From positions 1 to 64,000 of the forward strand of contig JAEWYQ010000020.1 in NCBI GenBank assembly GCA_023395555.1: a stretch of DNA of 64,000 bases. The letters are read 5' to 3'. This document shows positions 7,727-15,792 of this stretch, piece by piece (position 1 is the first letter of the stretch; each line of letters begins with the position of its first letter). The notes below the pieces were generated by a model. That model did no database searches. It was not told where the DNA came from and saw only the letters and a list, made by a program, of their open reading frames with translations. Source of the DNA: Bacillota bacterium. Its GTDB lineage: Bacteria > Bacillota > Clostridia > Lachnospirales > Lachnospiraceae. Made by a program: the position numbers and the translations under genes.

Positions 7727-8549
7727 TATGCCTTTCTAAAATAGATTTGATAATATGATCCAATACAAAAAGCCTGTATTCCCCGGTCCCCTCATAATCT
7801 GTAATTGGAGGTTCCGGTAAGAAAGCATGGGTTTTTTCAAGCTTTTCATCTAATGACAGCCGTGTGTCATTTAAAATCTTTTCTATTTCCGCACTCCGGA
7901 AGGGAAAGGAACAAAGGCCGGAAAAAGCGAAGCGTAAACGATTCTCATAGGTAATACTGCAAACGGTTACCAAGGGATAATCTATTTTTTCTATTGCAGT
8001 CCTTTTTACATGGGTAAAAGGCAGTGATAACATTTCTTTTTTAATTTTAATCTGATAAATAAACTCGCCCTGTTTCAACTTAATCCTTTTGTCAAAAGCA
8101 TTTTTAAACAGCAATCTTCGAAAACCACGGGGGCCGTAAAGAATGATTTTTGCATCCGTAAGCAGTAAAGGCAGGACAGTTTCTCTATAAATAATCGTGC
8201 CGCTGATGTTCCCTCCCAGAGTAATGCGGCATTGGTTGGTATGGTCTGCAATCCGTGCCCCCGTTGTGCCCAGGAGAGGGAAGAGGCCGGATTCTTCGAT
8301 AGCATTTAAAGAAACCGCTCCTCCTATGGTTAAATACTCTTCCTCTATCTCTAATTTATTGCATTCTTCTATTCCTTTTAAATCAATGACAGCATCGGGA
8401 ACATTACTTCCTGCTCTTGCCATGGTGATAATCTCGCTTCCGCCATTATAGTAAAATACTTTCTTATCCTCTTTGCTTAAGGCTTTATAAGCCTTTACCG
8501 CTTCCCGCCTGTTCTCCGGTTTACAGTAGATAAAATCATTTGCTATCAT
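7710..8549 (-). CDS. xdhB: Xanthine dehydrogenase-type FAD-binding subunit
   Basis: 279-aa FAD subunit (CODH flavoprotein family) that hands electrons from the FeS clusters to NAD or another acceptor. FAD contacts are the N-terminal FYYNGGSEIIT loop and the central CRITLGGNISGTI loop. The CODH_FAD C-terminal domain follows (FTHVKRTAIEKIDYPLVTV). No four-cysteine insert of the benzoyl-CoA-reductase kind is present. It overlaps the molybdenum subunit gene by 14 nt and the FeS subunit gene by 17 nt. Length matches E. coli XdhB. Confidence 0.9.
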   Translation of the reverse strand: MIANDFIYCKPENRREAVKAYKALSKEDKKVFYYNGGSEIITMARAGSNVPDAVIDLKGIEECNKLEIEEEYLTIGGAVSLNAIEESGLFPLLGTTGARIADHTNQCRITLGGNISGTIIYRETVLPLLLTDAKIILYGPRGFRRLLFKNAFDKRIKLKQGEFIYQIKIKKEMLSLPFTHVKRTAIEKIDYPLVTVCSITYENRLRFAFSGLCSFPFRSAEIEKILNDTRLSLDEKLEKTHAFLPEPPITDYEGTGEYRLFVLDHIIKSILERHNDEVL

Positions 8550-10872
8550 GGATACCCTCCTTTGCCCTCCATAAACGTTCCGGTGTCAGAGGCAGCTCCC
8601 GGACGGGAATGCCGGAAGCGGCGGCCAATGCATTTCCAAGGGCGGCGGGAATCCCTATAATTCCATGTTCGGAAATGCTACGAGAACCAAAAGGGGAATC
8701 TGTCTGGGGCGTTTCTACGAATTCTACATGATACCGGGGCTCCTCCCCTATATGCAGGAGCTTATAGGTTCGTAAATTAGGAGTATTTAATCTCCCCTCT
8801 TTGTTATATTCATAGACTTCTCTGCTGGACATACTAAGCCCCATGGACATTCCGCCATATATGATTTCCTTCATGCCATCGGGATTGATAACTTTTCCTA
8901 CGTCCATTACCGTTACTGCGTTTATTATTTTATAGGTGAAATCCAAGGGGTTAAATTCTATTTCCACTGCCTGTGCGCCTACGGTCCAGGAGGGGCCTGT
9001 ACGGCCTTTCCCTGTGTTGGGGTCCATCATGGACAGCCCTTTTAACATGAAGCTGCCTTTTGCAATGACCGGTTCTCCGATGGAAGCTCCATTGGGGGTC
9101 TGATAGCCTGAGACAATATCTTTAAATAAGGTATAGCGGTCCGGCTGCTCCTTTTTAAAAACCCGGCTGTCCGCAACTTCAATTTCCTCCGGACTGCAGG
9201 AATAGATCCGTCCGCCCATGGCCTTTAACTGCCCCAGCACATCATCTGCCGCCTTCATCACTGCATTGCCTGCCATATAATTTGTCATGCTTGCAACCGT
9301 TTTGTAATGTTCCGGATTTAACCGTGTATTGACTGCAAGACTTACATGGATGTCTTTGATATCCATTTTCAGCTTATCGGCAATCATCTGGGCCAGGTTG
9401 GTCTGACCTCCGCTTCCGATTTCAACCACGCCTGTATTCAGGTTTAAGCTTCCGTCTGAGTTAAATGTGATAATGGAACCGGAGACGGCATTGGCCGGAG
9501 GAGTGGCAGATTTCCAGAGACAGGCAATCCCTGTTGCCAACACCTTGTTATCCTTTATTCTTCTTACTTTCTCTCCCTTCCAATGAAGCAAATTCTTTAA
9601 TTTATCCAGGCAAAGCTCCAGATTCCCGGTATTGCTGTAAGTGCTGACCACCTGGGCGGGTGTCAGATGCCCCGGCCGGATGGCGTTTATTTTCCTGAAT
9701 TCCATTGAATCTATACCGCATTGTTCAGCCAGATCCTCCATTGTCCTCTCTATACAGAAGGTATAGCATAAATGTCCGAAACCCCTGTAAGAAGTGGAAT
9801 AAGTGTGATTGGTATAAATACAATAGGAATCACAGGATAAATTGGCTATGTTATAGGGACCGGTACAATCCGCAGCAATCGCTTTGGACATATAGGGGCC
9901 GATATCCGAATACGCCCCTGTATCCAGGTAAAAAGTAAAATCGGCGGCAGTTATGGTTCCGTCTGATTTTGCGCCTATTTTAATATTGGCTTCCAATCCC
10001 AGGCGGCAGGGCGCGGTTGTCATATCTTCTTCTCTGGAAACCGTAAGACGAACCGGTGCGCCGTTTACTTTTGTACAGGCCATATAGGCCAGGAACTCCA
10101 GTGTTACGGGTGCTTTCCCGCCAAAGGCACCCCCTACCAAGGGGACATTTACTTCAATATTTCCCGCAGGTATCTGAAAGCAGGAGGAAAGCTGCTTTAC
10201 AACCGTATAGGGAGACTGGGAGGAGGTTTCGATTTTTACTTTTCCGTCCGCCGATATTTCCGCTCTGACGGCTCTGACCTCCATTGCCAGATGATCCGAA
10301 GGCGGCAGTTTATAATTTCGTTCAATCACCACATGGCTTTCTGAAAATCCTTCTTCTATATTTCCTTTCCGCACCTGGAATTTAGAAGCAATATTGCTGT
10401 GCTCAACAGGCTGGATATCTTTCTGTATTTTTTTATACTTTCCCAGATCAGGATGAAGGAGAGGAGCCTCTTTTTTCAGCGCTTTCCCAGGAGAAAAAAC
10501 AGCTGTGAGCGGCTCATATTCCACCTCAATCATTCGGACCGCTCTCAGTGCAATGGCTTCCGTAACCGCTACGACAACCGCTACCGGCTCCCCGGCATAT
10601 CTTACCACGCCTTTTGCAATGGGGGGCCTGTCCTCCAGCAAGGGGCCGCTTAAAACAGGAAAATCATTTCCTGTAATGATTGCCTTTACTCCTTTTAGCT
10701 GGCGGGCTTCTAAACAATGAATGGATTTGATTCTCGCATGAGGATGGGGAGAGGTTAAAATTCTCGCATGAAAATATCCTATGACAGGCTTATCATCTGT
10801 GTATTTTGCATTTCCTGAGACCTTATCCCAGGCTTCTTTCCGGTGAATACTTTCGTCAATGGTTGTTCTCAT
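8536..10872 (-). CDS. xdhA: Xanthine dehydrogenase-type molybdopterin-binding subunit
   Basis: 778-aa catalytic subunit with the molybdenum-molybdopterin hydroxylase site. The N-terminal a/b hammerhead domain begins at KVSGNAKYTDD. The cofactor domain has VPLVGGAFGGKAP, a segment around TSYRGFGHLCYTFCIE, EIGSGGQTNLAQMIAD and a C-terminal GSRSISEHGIIGIPAALGNA. In classical enzymes the last segment reads AKGVGEPP and carries the catalytic Glu. Here a Glu is kept in a different setting, so the substrate may differ. Start ATG has TAGGAGG upstream. First gene of the operon. No XdhC-type maturation or molybdopterin synthesis gene lies in the window. Confidence 0.9.
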   Translation of the reverse strand: MRTTIDESIHRKEAWDKVSGNAKYTDDKPVIGYFHARILTSPHPHARIKSIHCLEARQLKGVKAIITGNDFPVLSGPLLEDRPPIAKGVVRYAGEPVAVVVAVTEAIALRAVRMIEVEYEPLTAVFSPGKALKKEAPLLHPDLGKYKKIQKDIQPVEHSNIASKFQVRKGNIEEGFSESHVVIERNYKLPPSDHLAMEVRAVRAEISADGKVKIETSSQSPYTVVKQLSSCFQIPAGNIEVNVPLVGGAFGGKAPVTLEFLAYMACTKVNGAPVRLTVSREEDMTTAPCRLGLEANIKIGAKSDGTITAADFTFYLDTGAYSDIGPYMSKAIAADCTGPYNIANLSCDSYCIYTNHTYSTSYRGFGHLCYTFCIERTMEDLAEQCGIDSMEFRKINAIRPGHLTPAQVVSTYSNTGNLELCLDKLKNLLHWKGEKVRRIKDNKVLATGIACLWKSATPPANAVSGSIITFNSDGSLNLNTGVVEIGSGGQTNLAQMIADKLKMDIKDIHVSLAVNTRLNPEHYKTVASMTNYMAGNAVMKAADDVLGQLKAMGGRIYSCSPEEIEVADSRVFKKEQPDRYTLFKDIVSGYQTPNGASIGEPVIAKGSFMLKGLSMMDPNTGKGRTGPSWTVGAQAVEIEFNPLDFTYKIINAVTVMDVGKVINPDGMKEIIYGGMSMGLSMSSREVYEYNKEGRLNTPNLRTYKLLHIGEEPRYHVEFVETPQTDSPFGSRSISEHGIIGIPAALGNALAAASGIPVRELPLTPERLWRAKEGIHDSK

Positions 10873-10929
10873 CTTTGACCTCCTAAAAGGATTTCAACTG
10901 TATTATGGATTTATTTAGCAAAAATTATA

Positions 10930-11271
10930 CTAGACCTGTTTTTTAAATACCGATTTATATAAATCCATTCCATAGCTGGTCCTTTTCGGCACTCCCTCAA
11001 TGAAACGGTAAGTGCGTTCGCCATTCTCTTTTCTTTCGGCAACAAGAAAGAGATTCCAGCTTATTCATATCATTGACGAAACACCGTAATAGTCCGAGTA
11101 AAGCCGTATCCTCAAGCTCCCTGAAAACCTCTTGTCTGTAGGTGATATCACTACATTATCGAGAGGATCTTGAAAATAATTACTCAAATGCATGGAGAAT
11201 CTCTCCGATACCATAGAATTCATAATAAAATCCAGGTGTAAATCTTTATTTAGCCATATTGCGGCTTTGCT
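10930..11271 (-). pseudogene. Decayed, internally deleted remnant of a MutS-family ATPase gene
   Basis: No intact frame exists, but three pieces read in order on the reverse strand. Frame A (about 11271-11140) gives KDLHLDFIMNSMVSERF and later YFQDPLDNVVI. A shifted frame (11140-11054) gives YRQEVFRELEDTALL and FVNDMNKLE. Back in the first frame (11055-10930) comes FLVAERKENGERTYRFIEG and SYGMDLYKSVF, then TAG. To my memory these match the N-terminal and extreme C-terminal parts of a MutS-like ATPase common in Clostridia (LNLDxI ... YRQEVFxDLE ... TSYGEDLYxKIF). The Walker-containing middle is deleted and at least one frameshift is present. The match is from memory, not a search. Confidence 0.55.
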
Positions 11272-11387
11272 CTATCCGGATGGAATCATATTTGATACAG
11301 AACTGTTTTTGTACTTGTGCAGTATATTTATGCTATACTGGAAGGGATACAATTATAGTAAATGATATTTATTCAGGGGGAATCCGT

Positions 11388-11450
11388 ATGAAATCCATAA
11401 AGGCAGTTGACCGCAAACTTATCTCCGCGCAAAGACCACAAATAAAATAG
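11388..11450 (+). CDS. Possible 20-residue peptide or truncated gene start, unrecognised
   Basis: A run of G residues (11376-11380) lies 7 nt before ATG 11388, then MKSIKAVDRKLISAQRPQIK and a stop. TTGTAC (11309-11314) and TATACT (11334-11339) upstream could be a promoter, although the 19-bp spacing is long. Just past the stop another frame reads KIVGDALLGDLILE, so this may be the start of a frameshifted gene that has decayed. I do not recognise it. It sits between the MutS-like remnant and a terminator at 11596. Confidence 0.25.
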   Translation: MKSIKAVDRKLISAQRPQIK

Positions 11451-11595
11451 TCGGCGATGCTTTGCTCGGAGATCTGATACTGGAGTAGCTGGTGATAATA
11501 TAACAGTCTATAAGCCTTGTATTTACAGAAGGTTTATTTGTTATACTTTCACTTGTCTGGTTTCGGATTTGGATATGGATTTTAATAAATCTTTT

Positions 11596-11628
11596 CTGCA
11601 GCATGGTGTGCCGGGCTGCAGTTTTTTT
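11596..11628 (+). terminator. Rho-independent terminator upstream of the CD3324-like gene
   Basis: CTGCAGC (11596-11602) pairs with GCTGCAG (11615-11621) and is followed by seven T residues. It would end any transcript from the 11388 region. The remaining sequence between 11451 and 11674 shows nothing else I can name. Confidence 0.7.
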
Positions 11629-11674
11629 GGTCTTTGCTTCATCTAAATTAAATTATTTTAGAGGAGCAGGGAGT

Positions 11675-11950
11675 ATGAAATATAGGAAAGCACAGGATGT
11701 GCTGCCGGAGGAACTGGTAAAGATCTTGCAGGAATATGTGAATGGCGAATATCTATATGTCCCCCGTAAGGATGGGGAGAAGAGAATATGGGGAGAAATG
11801 AGCGGGGCCAGGAATCTCCTAAAGGAAAGAAACAAGGAAATCTATGATAAGTATCAGAATGGACACACCGCAGAGGTGCTGGCCATGGAATATTTTTTGT
11901 CAGAGCATAGCATCCGGCGTATATTGAGTCAGGTAAAAAATGATGGTTGA
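11675..11950 (+). CDS. CD3324 family small DNA-binding-like protein
   Basis: 91-aa protein with the layout of the CD3324 family of Clostridia: MKYRKAQDVLPEELVKILQEYVNGEYLYVPRK, a charged middle (RKDGEKRIWGE), RNKEIYDKYQNG and a C-terminal helix-turn-helix (TAEVLAMEYFLSEHSIRRILSQV) like those of Mor-type or sigma-70 region 4 proteins. Its role in the cell is unknown; a small transcription factor is the likely guess. GAGGAGCAGGGAG precedes the ATG. The frame runs back to 11603 without another ribosome site. Single gene. Confidence 0.75.
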   Translation: MKYRKAQDVLPEELVKILQEYVNGEYLYVPRKDGEKRIWGEMSGARNLLKERNKEIYDKYQNGHTAEVLAMEYFLSEHSIRRILSQVKNDG

Positions 11951-12050
11951 GTTCGCTACAGAAGAGTTTATGCAATAGATTTTATAATAATCCCTATGTA
12001 TAATCGTATATTACAGGAACATAATCCGTGTTCCCGTAGTCAAGATGGAC

Positions 12051-12101
12051 GGCGCAGAGGTAGCGCCTTTTATCAGAAGTTTGAAATGCAACTTCTGATA
12101 A
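12051..12101. repeat. Two adjacent inverted repeats upstream of the zinc-ribbon gene
   Basis: GGCGC (12051-12055) pairs with GCGCC (12063-12067). Immediately after, a perfect 12-bp inverted repeat, TTATCAGAAGTT (12070-12081) and its complement (12090-12101), encloses 8 nt. No T run follows, so this is not a standard terminator. It lies 60-110 nt before the 12160 gene and could be an operator or a structured leader. Confidence 0.5.
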
Positions 12102-12159
12102 CTTATCTTGTAGGTATCGGAATACATGATACGATTTTACAGAGAAGGGAAGGAATAGC

Positions 12160-12345
12160 ATGGCATTAAAGCCGCATAGGGGTAAAACATTATGGAGCTT
12201 ACCGTCACATGGCAGAGGAACCTGCCCTTTATGCAAAACAAAAAGGATCAAGGTTTTATATCCTTTCATTGCAGAGGATGGGAGCAAAACAACGGTATGT
12301 AAAAGATGCCGCAACAAAAAAATGGTATCTGTCCATTCTATATAA
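12160..12345 (+). CDS. Small zinc-ribbon protein
   Basis: 61 aa with two CxxC knuckles, CPLC at about residues 22-25 and CKRC at about 47-50, separated by a basic, beta-rich stretch (KTKRIKVLYPFIAEDGSK). This is a single zinc ribbon. The N-terminus is basic (MALKPHRGKTLW). AGGGAAGGAATAGC before the ATG supports translation. Such minimal ribbons bind nucleic acid or protein; the function here is unknown. No operon partner. Confidence 0.6.
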   Translation: MALKPHRGKTLWSLPSHGRGTCPLCKTKRIKVLYPFIAEDGSKTTVCKRCRNKKMVSVHSI

Positions 12346-12385
12346 TGCCCTAACCCCAAAATGTCAGACACAAACTAAATAAGGT

Positions 12386-12435
12386 AACTAATAAGGATTG
12401 AATCCTGTACTGTACAGGGCACAATCCTTTTAGTT
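12386..12435 (+). terminator. Long hairpin downstream of the zinc-ribbon gene
   Basis: AACTAATAAGGATTG (12386-12400) pairs with CAATCCTTTTAGTT (12422-12435) with one bulged base, and an inner CTGTAC/GTACAG stem lies at 12404-12417. There is no clear T run, so termination is likely but not certain. Confidence 0.5.
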
Positions 12436-12466
12436 TGCTCTCCTGTCAAATTAATGTTACGTCGGG

Positions 12467-12495
12467 TTGTACGGAAAGGAACGATATGGTAAAAT
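12467..12495 (+). promoter_or_regulatory. Probable promoter for the isomerase-heparinase pair
   Basis: TTGTAC at 12467-12472, 17-bp spacer, TAAAAT at 12490-12495, about 80 nt upstream of the 12577 start. Confidence 0.5.
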
Positions 12496-12576
12496 AAACA
12501 TAATAGCAGCAGGAAAGGGAGTCAGCAGGTATCCCTTACCATACCTGAGGCAGATGAGCAAGAGAGGAGTATTTTA

Positions 12577-13416
12577 ATGCGTTTTGGAGGATTGATATTT
12601 AGAAAATGGACCTCGCCCCAGGAGTGGGCCCAGGCCGCAGTGGATGCGGGCTATTCGGCGGTATATTTTCCGGTGGATCATACGGCGGAGACATCCGTCA
12701 TCGACGGCTATGTAAAAGCCGCCTCGGATTATGACCTGGTAATCTGCGAGATCGGCGTGTGGAATAATTTGCTGGCAAGGGATCCGGCGAAAAGAGAGGA
12801 GAATATCAACCGGGCAATCCATCAGCTGGAGCTGGCGGAGTATGTCGGGGCAAATTGCTGTGTCAATATCTCCGGCTCCTACAGCGAACAATGGGACGGG
12901 CCGCATAAGGATAATCTGACGGAAAGGGCTTTTGAGGAGATTGTCCTCACCACCCAGAGAATTATTGATGCGGTGAAGCCAAAGCGAACCTGCTACTCGC
13001 TGGAACCGATGCCCTGGATGTATCCTGATACGGCGGATTCTTACCTGCGGCTGATCCGCAGCATTGACCGCAAGGGTTTTGCGGCCCATCTTGATCCGGT
13101 GAACATTATATCCAGCCCCCAGCTTTTCTATCGGAACGGTGAGGTGATTCGGGAATGGTTTGATAAGCTGGGAAGCAATATCGTAAGCTGTCATGCCAAG
13201 GATATTGCTCTCAGCGGGAAGCTCACGGTTCATCTGGATGAATGCAGGCCGGGTCTTGGAGAGCTGGATTATGAGACCTATCTGAGATGCTTATCCAAGC
13301 TGGATGACAGGGTTTGCCTGATGCTGGAGCATATGACGGAAGAGGAGGATTATATCCTGGCCGCCAGGTACATCAAAGGGATGGCAGGAAAGCTGGGGAT
13401 AAAGCTGGGGAGATAG
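12577..13416 (+). CDS. Sugar phosphate isomerase/epimerase (xylose isomerase-like TIM barrel)
   Basis: 279-aa AP-endonuclease-2-like TIM barrel. Metal-binding residues are seen in CYSLEPMPWMY (Glu), AAHLDPVNII (Asp), VSCHAKDI (His) and CLMLEHM (Glu), in the expected order. Members include hydroxypyruvate isomerases, ketose epimerases and inosose dehydratases, and the substrate cannot be set by sequence. AAGAGAGGAG precedes the ATG. The gene ends 10 nt before a heparinase-like gene, so it probably acts on a product of that enzyme. Confidence 0.85.
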   Translation: MRFGGLIFRKWTSPQEWAQAAVDAGYSAVYFPVDHTAETSVIDGYVKAASDYDLVICEIGVWNNLLARDPAKREENINRAIHQLELAEYVGANCCVNISGSYSEQWDGPHKDNLTERAFEEIVLTTQRIIDAVKPKRTCYSLEPMPWMYPDTADSYLRLIRSIDRKGFAAHLDPVNIISSPQLFYRNGEVIREWFDKLGSNIVSCHAKDIALSGKLTVHLDECRPGLGELDYETYLRCLSKLDDRVCLMLEHMTEEEDYILAARYIKGMAGKLGIKLGR

Positions 13417-13426
13417 GAGGAGGCCA

Positions 13427-15304
13427 ATGGATATTATAGAATTACGGGAGAAGCTTATGAAGGGCATGGAGAAGGGAAACAGCGGACATAAGCTGTTTGG
13501 AGAGCTGCATGATGAGAAGGTAAGGGAAGGCATACTCGGTAACCCGGCACTGAAGGAATACCTGGAGGAATTGCGCCAGGTGGCACAGGAGTGCCAGAAT
13601 ACAGCCATCAAAGCGCTGCCCTGGCATCTCTTCAAAGGGTTTGATACCACAGGAAACCGGACGGAATATGAGAAGGAGTATTTTGAACACCGTAAGATTC
13701 TTATGACCTTCGGCCTTATGGCCTGGCTGTATCGGGAGCCTGAGGATATTGCGGCCCTGGAGGATATCATATGGACAGTCTGCGAGGAGTATACCTGGTG
13801 CCTGCCCGCGCATTTGAACCGCAGAAGCCTGGAGCCCTCTGCGGAAGATGTTTATGAAGCCGGCAGATTCCTGCATACAGGGTTTGATCCGGAGACCAAT
13901 ATTGATCTCTTTGCCGCAGAGACCGCGGCAGCGCTGGCGGAGATTATATATATGCTGGAGGAGTGCCTGGCACCCATGGTGGTACAGCGTGCGAGAAAGG
14001 AAGTCTTCCGGCGTGTTCTGAACAGTTATCTGCGTTATCCCGGAATCTATTCGTGGGAGATGATGAAGAATAACTGGGCAGCGGTATGTGCCGGATCTAT
14101 CGGGATAGCGGGCATTTATCTGCTGGAGGATGTTTCTGTGCTGGCACAGCTGCACAACCGTCTGAGCCCCTCCCTGGATCATTTTCTGGAAAGCTTCGAG
14201 GCGGACGGCACCTGTCTGGAAGGGCTGTCCTACTGGACCTATGGGATTAGCTTCTATGTTGCATATGGGGATTTGTTGAAACGGAGAACGGCAGGGCAGA
14301 TTGATCTTCTGATGGATGAGCGGTTTGAGAAAATAGCTGCTTTTCAGCATAAATGCTATTTCCCCGGCGGCTGGACGGTAAGCTTCTCCGATGCCAATGC
14401 CAGGGACTGTTACCGGAGCGGGCTGACCGACTACTTAAGAAGCAGATTCCCGTCGGTGCAGATTCCGGCAGATGCGGATAAGGCGGGCTACTCCTTTGAC
14501 GGCTGTTTTCGCTGGTGCCCGGGTCTGAGGGATCTGTTGTGGACAGAGAAAGAACCGAATCATGATACAGCGGTGAGAGGAATGGAAGAACCGGCAGAGG
14601 ATCATTCGGATGTTATCTGTGAGGTATTGCCCGAGGCGCAGTGGATGCTGTGCAAGCAATACGGCGGCCGCCGGTTGGGTCTGGCGGTGAAGGGAGGGCA
14701 TAACGACGAACCCCATAACCATAATGATATAGGATCCTTCGTGTTTTATAAAGAGGGAGAATGCCTGCTGTGTGACCTGGGCAGCGGTGAGTATACCAGG
14801 GATTATTTTGGAGAAAAGAGGTACTCCGTATTCTGCACCGGCTCCTTCGGACACAGTGTTCCCATTATCAATGGCAAAGGACAGGAGCCTGGAAGAGAAC
14901 CCGGGGCAAGGGACGCTGCCTTCCCGGAAAAGGGGCGGATGGTTATGGATATCGCTCCGGCATACAATGACAGGAACCTGGTGGGGCTCCTTCGGGATAT
15001 GACTTACCGGGAAGAGGAAATTGTTTTAAGAGATACCTTCCGTATGTCTCGTATACCGGATGAAGTGAATCATATCACAGAAAGAGTGGTCACACTTCAT
15101 GAACCGAGGCTGGAACGCGGTTTTGTTTTGATTAAGGGGGAGAGAACGGAGTGCCGGATTGAATATGATGACCGGATTCTGAAGCCGCGTATCCGGCAGC
15201 ATGAGCATACGGATCATGCCGGAATTAGCAGAACTGTTTACAGCGTTGATTTTGAGGCAGAGATGGCGGAAGAGGAGATGACTCTGGAACTCAGAATGAG
15301 ATAA
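13427..15304 (+). CDS. Heparinase II/III family protein
   Basis: 625 aa. The N-terminal two thirds are helical (alpha/alpha toroid), including SWEMMKNNWAAVC and LEGLSYWTYGISFY. The C-terminal third is the heparinase II/III-like beta-sandwich with GGHNDEPHNHNDIGSFVFY, the His/Asn-rich catalytic region. Family members cleave uronic-acid polysaccharides by beta-elimination. There is no signal peptide, so it would act on an imported oligosaccharide in the cytoplasm; that is inference from the N-terminus (MDIIELREKLMKG). GGAGG is 7 nt upstream of the ATG. It is co-transcribed with the 12577 isomerase and followed by a terminator. Confidence 0.88.
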   Translation: MDIIELREKLMKGMEKGNSGHKLFGELHDEKVREGILGNPALKEYLEELRQVAQECQNTAIKALPWHLFKGFDTTGNRTEYEKEYFEHRKILMTFGLMAWLYREPEDIAALEDIIWTVCEEYTWCLPAHLNRRSLEPSAEDVYEAGRFLHTGFDPETNIDLFAAETAAALAEIIYMLEECLAPMVVQRARKEVFRRVLNSYLRYPGIYSWEMMKNNWAAVCAGSIGIAGIYLLEDVSVLAQLHNRLSPSLDHFLESFEADGTCLEGLSYWTYGISFYVAYGDLLKRRTAGQIDLLMDERFEKIAAFQHKCYFPGGWTVSFSDANARDCYRSGLTDYLRSRFPSVQIPADADKAGYSFDGCFRWCPGLRDLLWTEKEPNHDTAVRGMEEPAEDHSDVICEVLPEAQWMLCKQYGGRRLGLAVKGGHNDEPHNHNDIGSFVFYKEGECLLCDLGSGEYTRDYFGEKRYSVFCTGSFGHSVPIINGKGQEPGREPGARDAAFPEKGRMVMDIAPAYNDRNLVGLLRDMTYREEEIVLRDTFRMSRIPDEVNHITERVVTLHEPRLERGFVLIKGERTECRIEYDDRILKPRIRQHEHTDHAGISRTVYSVDFEAEMAEEEMTLELRMR

Positions 15305-15310
15305 AAAAGA

Positions 15311-15386
15311 AGAGAGCCCGATTTCCTATGGCTTGGCTTACCCTGACAGCAGGGGGCGGAGCCGCAGGCTGCCGGGCTCTTTTTTG
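15311..15386 (+). terminator. Terminator after the heparinase-like gene
   Basis: AGAGCCCG (15313-15320) pairs with CGGGCTCT (15373-15380), and seven T residues follow (15379-15385). The 52-nt loop contains further GC-rich pairing. Confidence 0.75.
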
Positions 15387-15722
15387 CACCGCTTTCTGCT
15401 GTCCGAGATGGATGAGATCTCACTTACCGGTTACGCTCCCGCATTATTTGTACAGAGTTGTTCAATATATAGAAAATAGTATGGAAGCAGGCATTGCAGT
15501 TAAGATACTATTGTTTAATTTTGCCCTGCAGAATTTGCGTAAAAACGATTTTAATTCATTTGGCCCATAGAATGAGGGGGAAAACGAGGAAACAGGAAAA
15601 ATATTACATAACAAAAAAACATATTATATAGAAAATAACCATAATTGGATCATGAGAATAGTATATATATAAAAACTTGCATAAAAAAATATAATAAAAA
15701 CAAAATAAAAATGTTTTTATTA
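15387..15722. other. Intergenic region, AT-rich near its end, with an inverted repeat beside the promoter
   Basis: There is no supported gene between the terminator and the promoter of the glucan locus; the open frame at 15328-15570 runs through the terminator and has no homology I recognise. The final 150 bp are extremely AT-rich. AATAAAAAC (15693-15701) and its complement (15713-15721) abut the -35 box and are the only visible candidate operator. Confidence 0.5.
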
Positions 15723-15751
15723 TTGCAAATTTTATAAATCTCATCTATAAT
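15723..15751 (+). promoter_or_regulatory. Strong promoter of the beta-glucan locus
   Basis: TTGCAA at 15723-15728, 17-bp spacer, perfect TATAAT at 15746-15751, 41 nt before the first gene. It is the only clear promoter I see for the whole run of ten genes to 32028. Confidence 0.7.
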
Positions 15752-15792
15752 AGGGGTGTAGGAAAATAAACTATGATTTGGAGGGTACAGCA

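Noticed and set aside
13442..14350. 302-codon reverse frame within the heparinase-like gene
   Set aside because: It is the complement of a clear forward gene, with no start signal.
15328..15570. 80-codon forward frame after the heparinase gene
   Set aside because: It runs through a strong terminator and has Cys-rich translation without family likeness.
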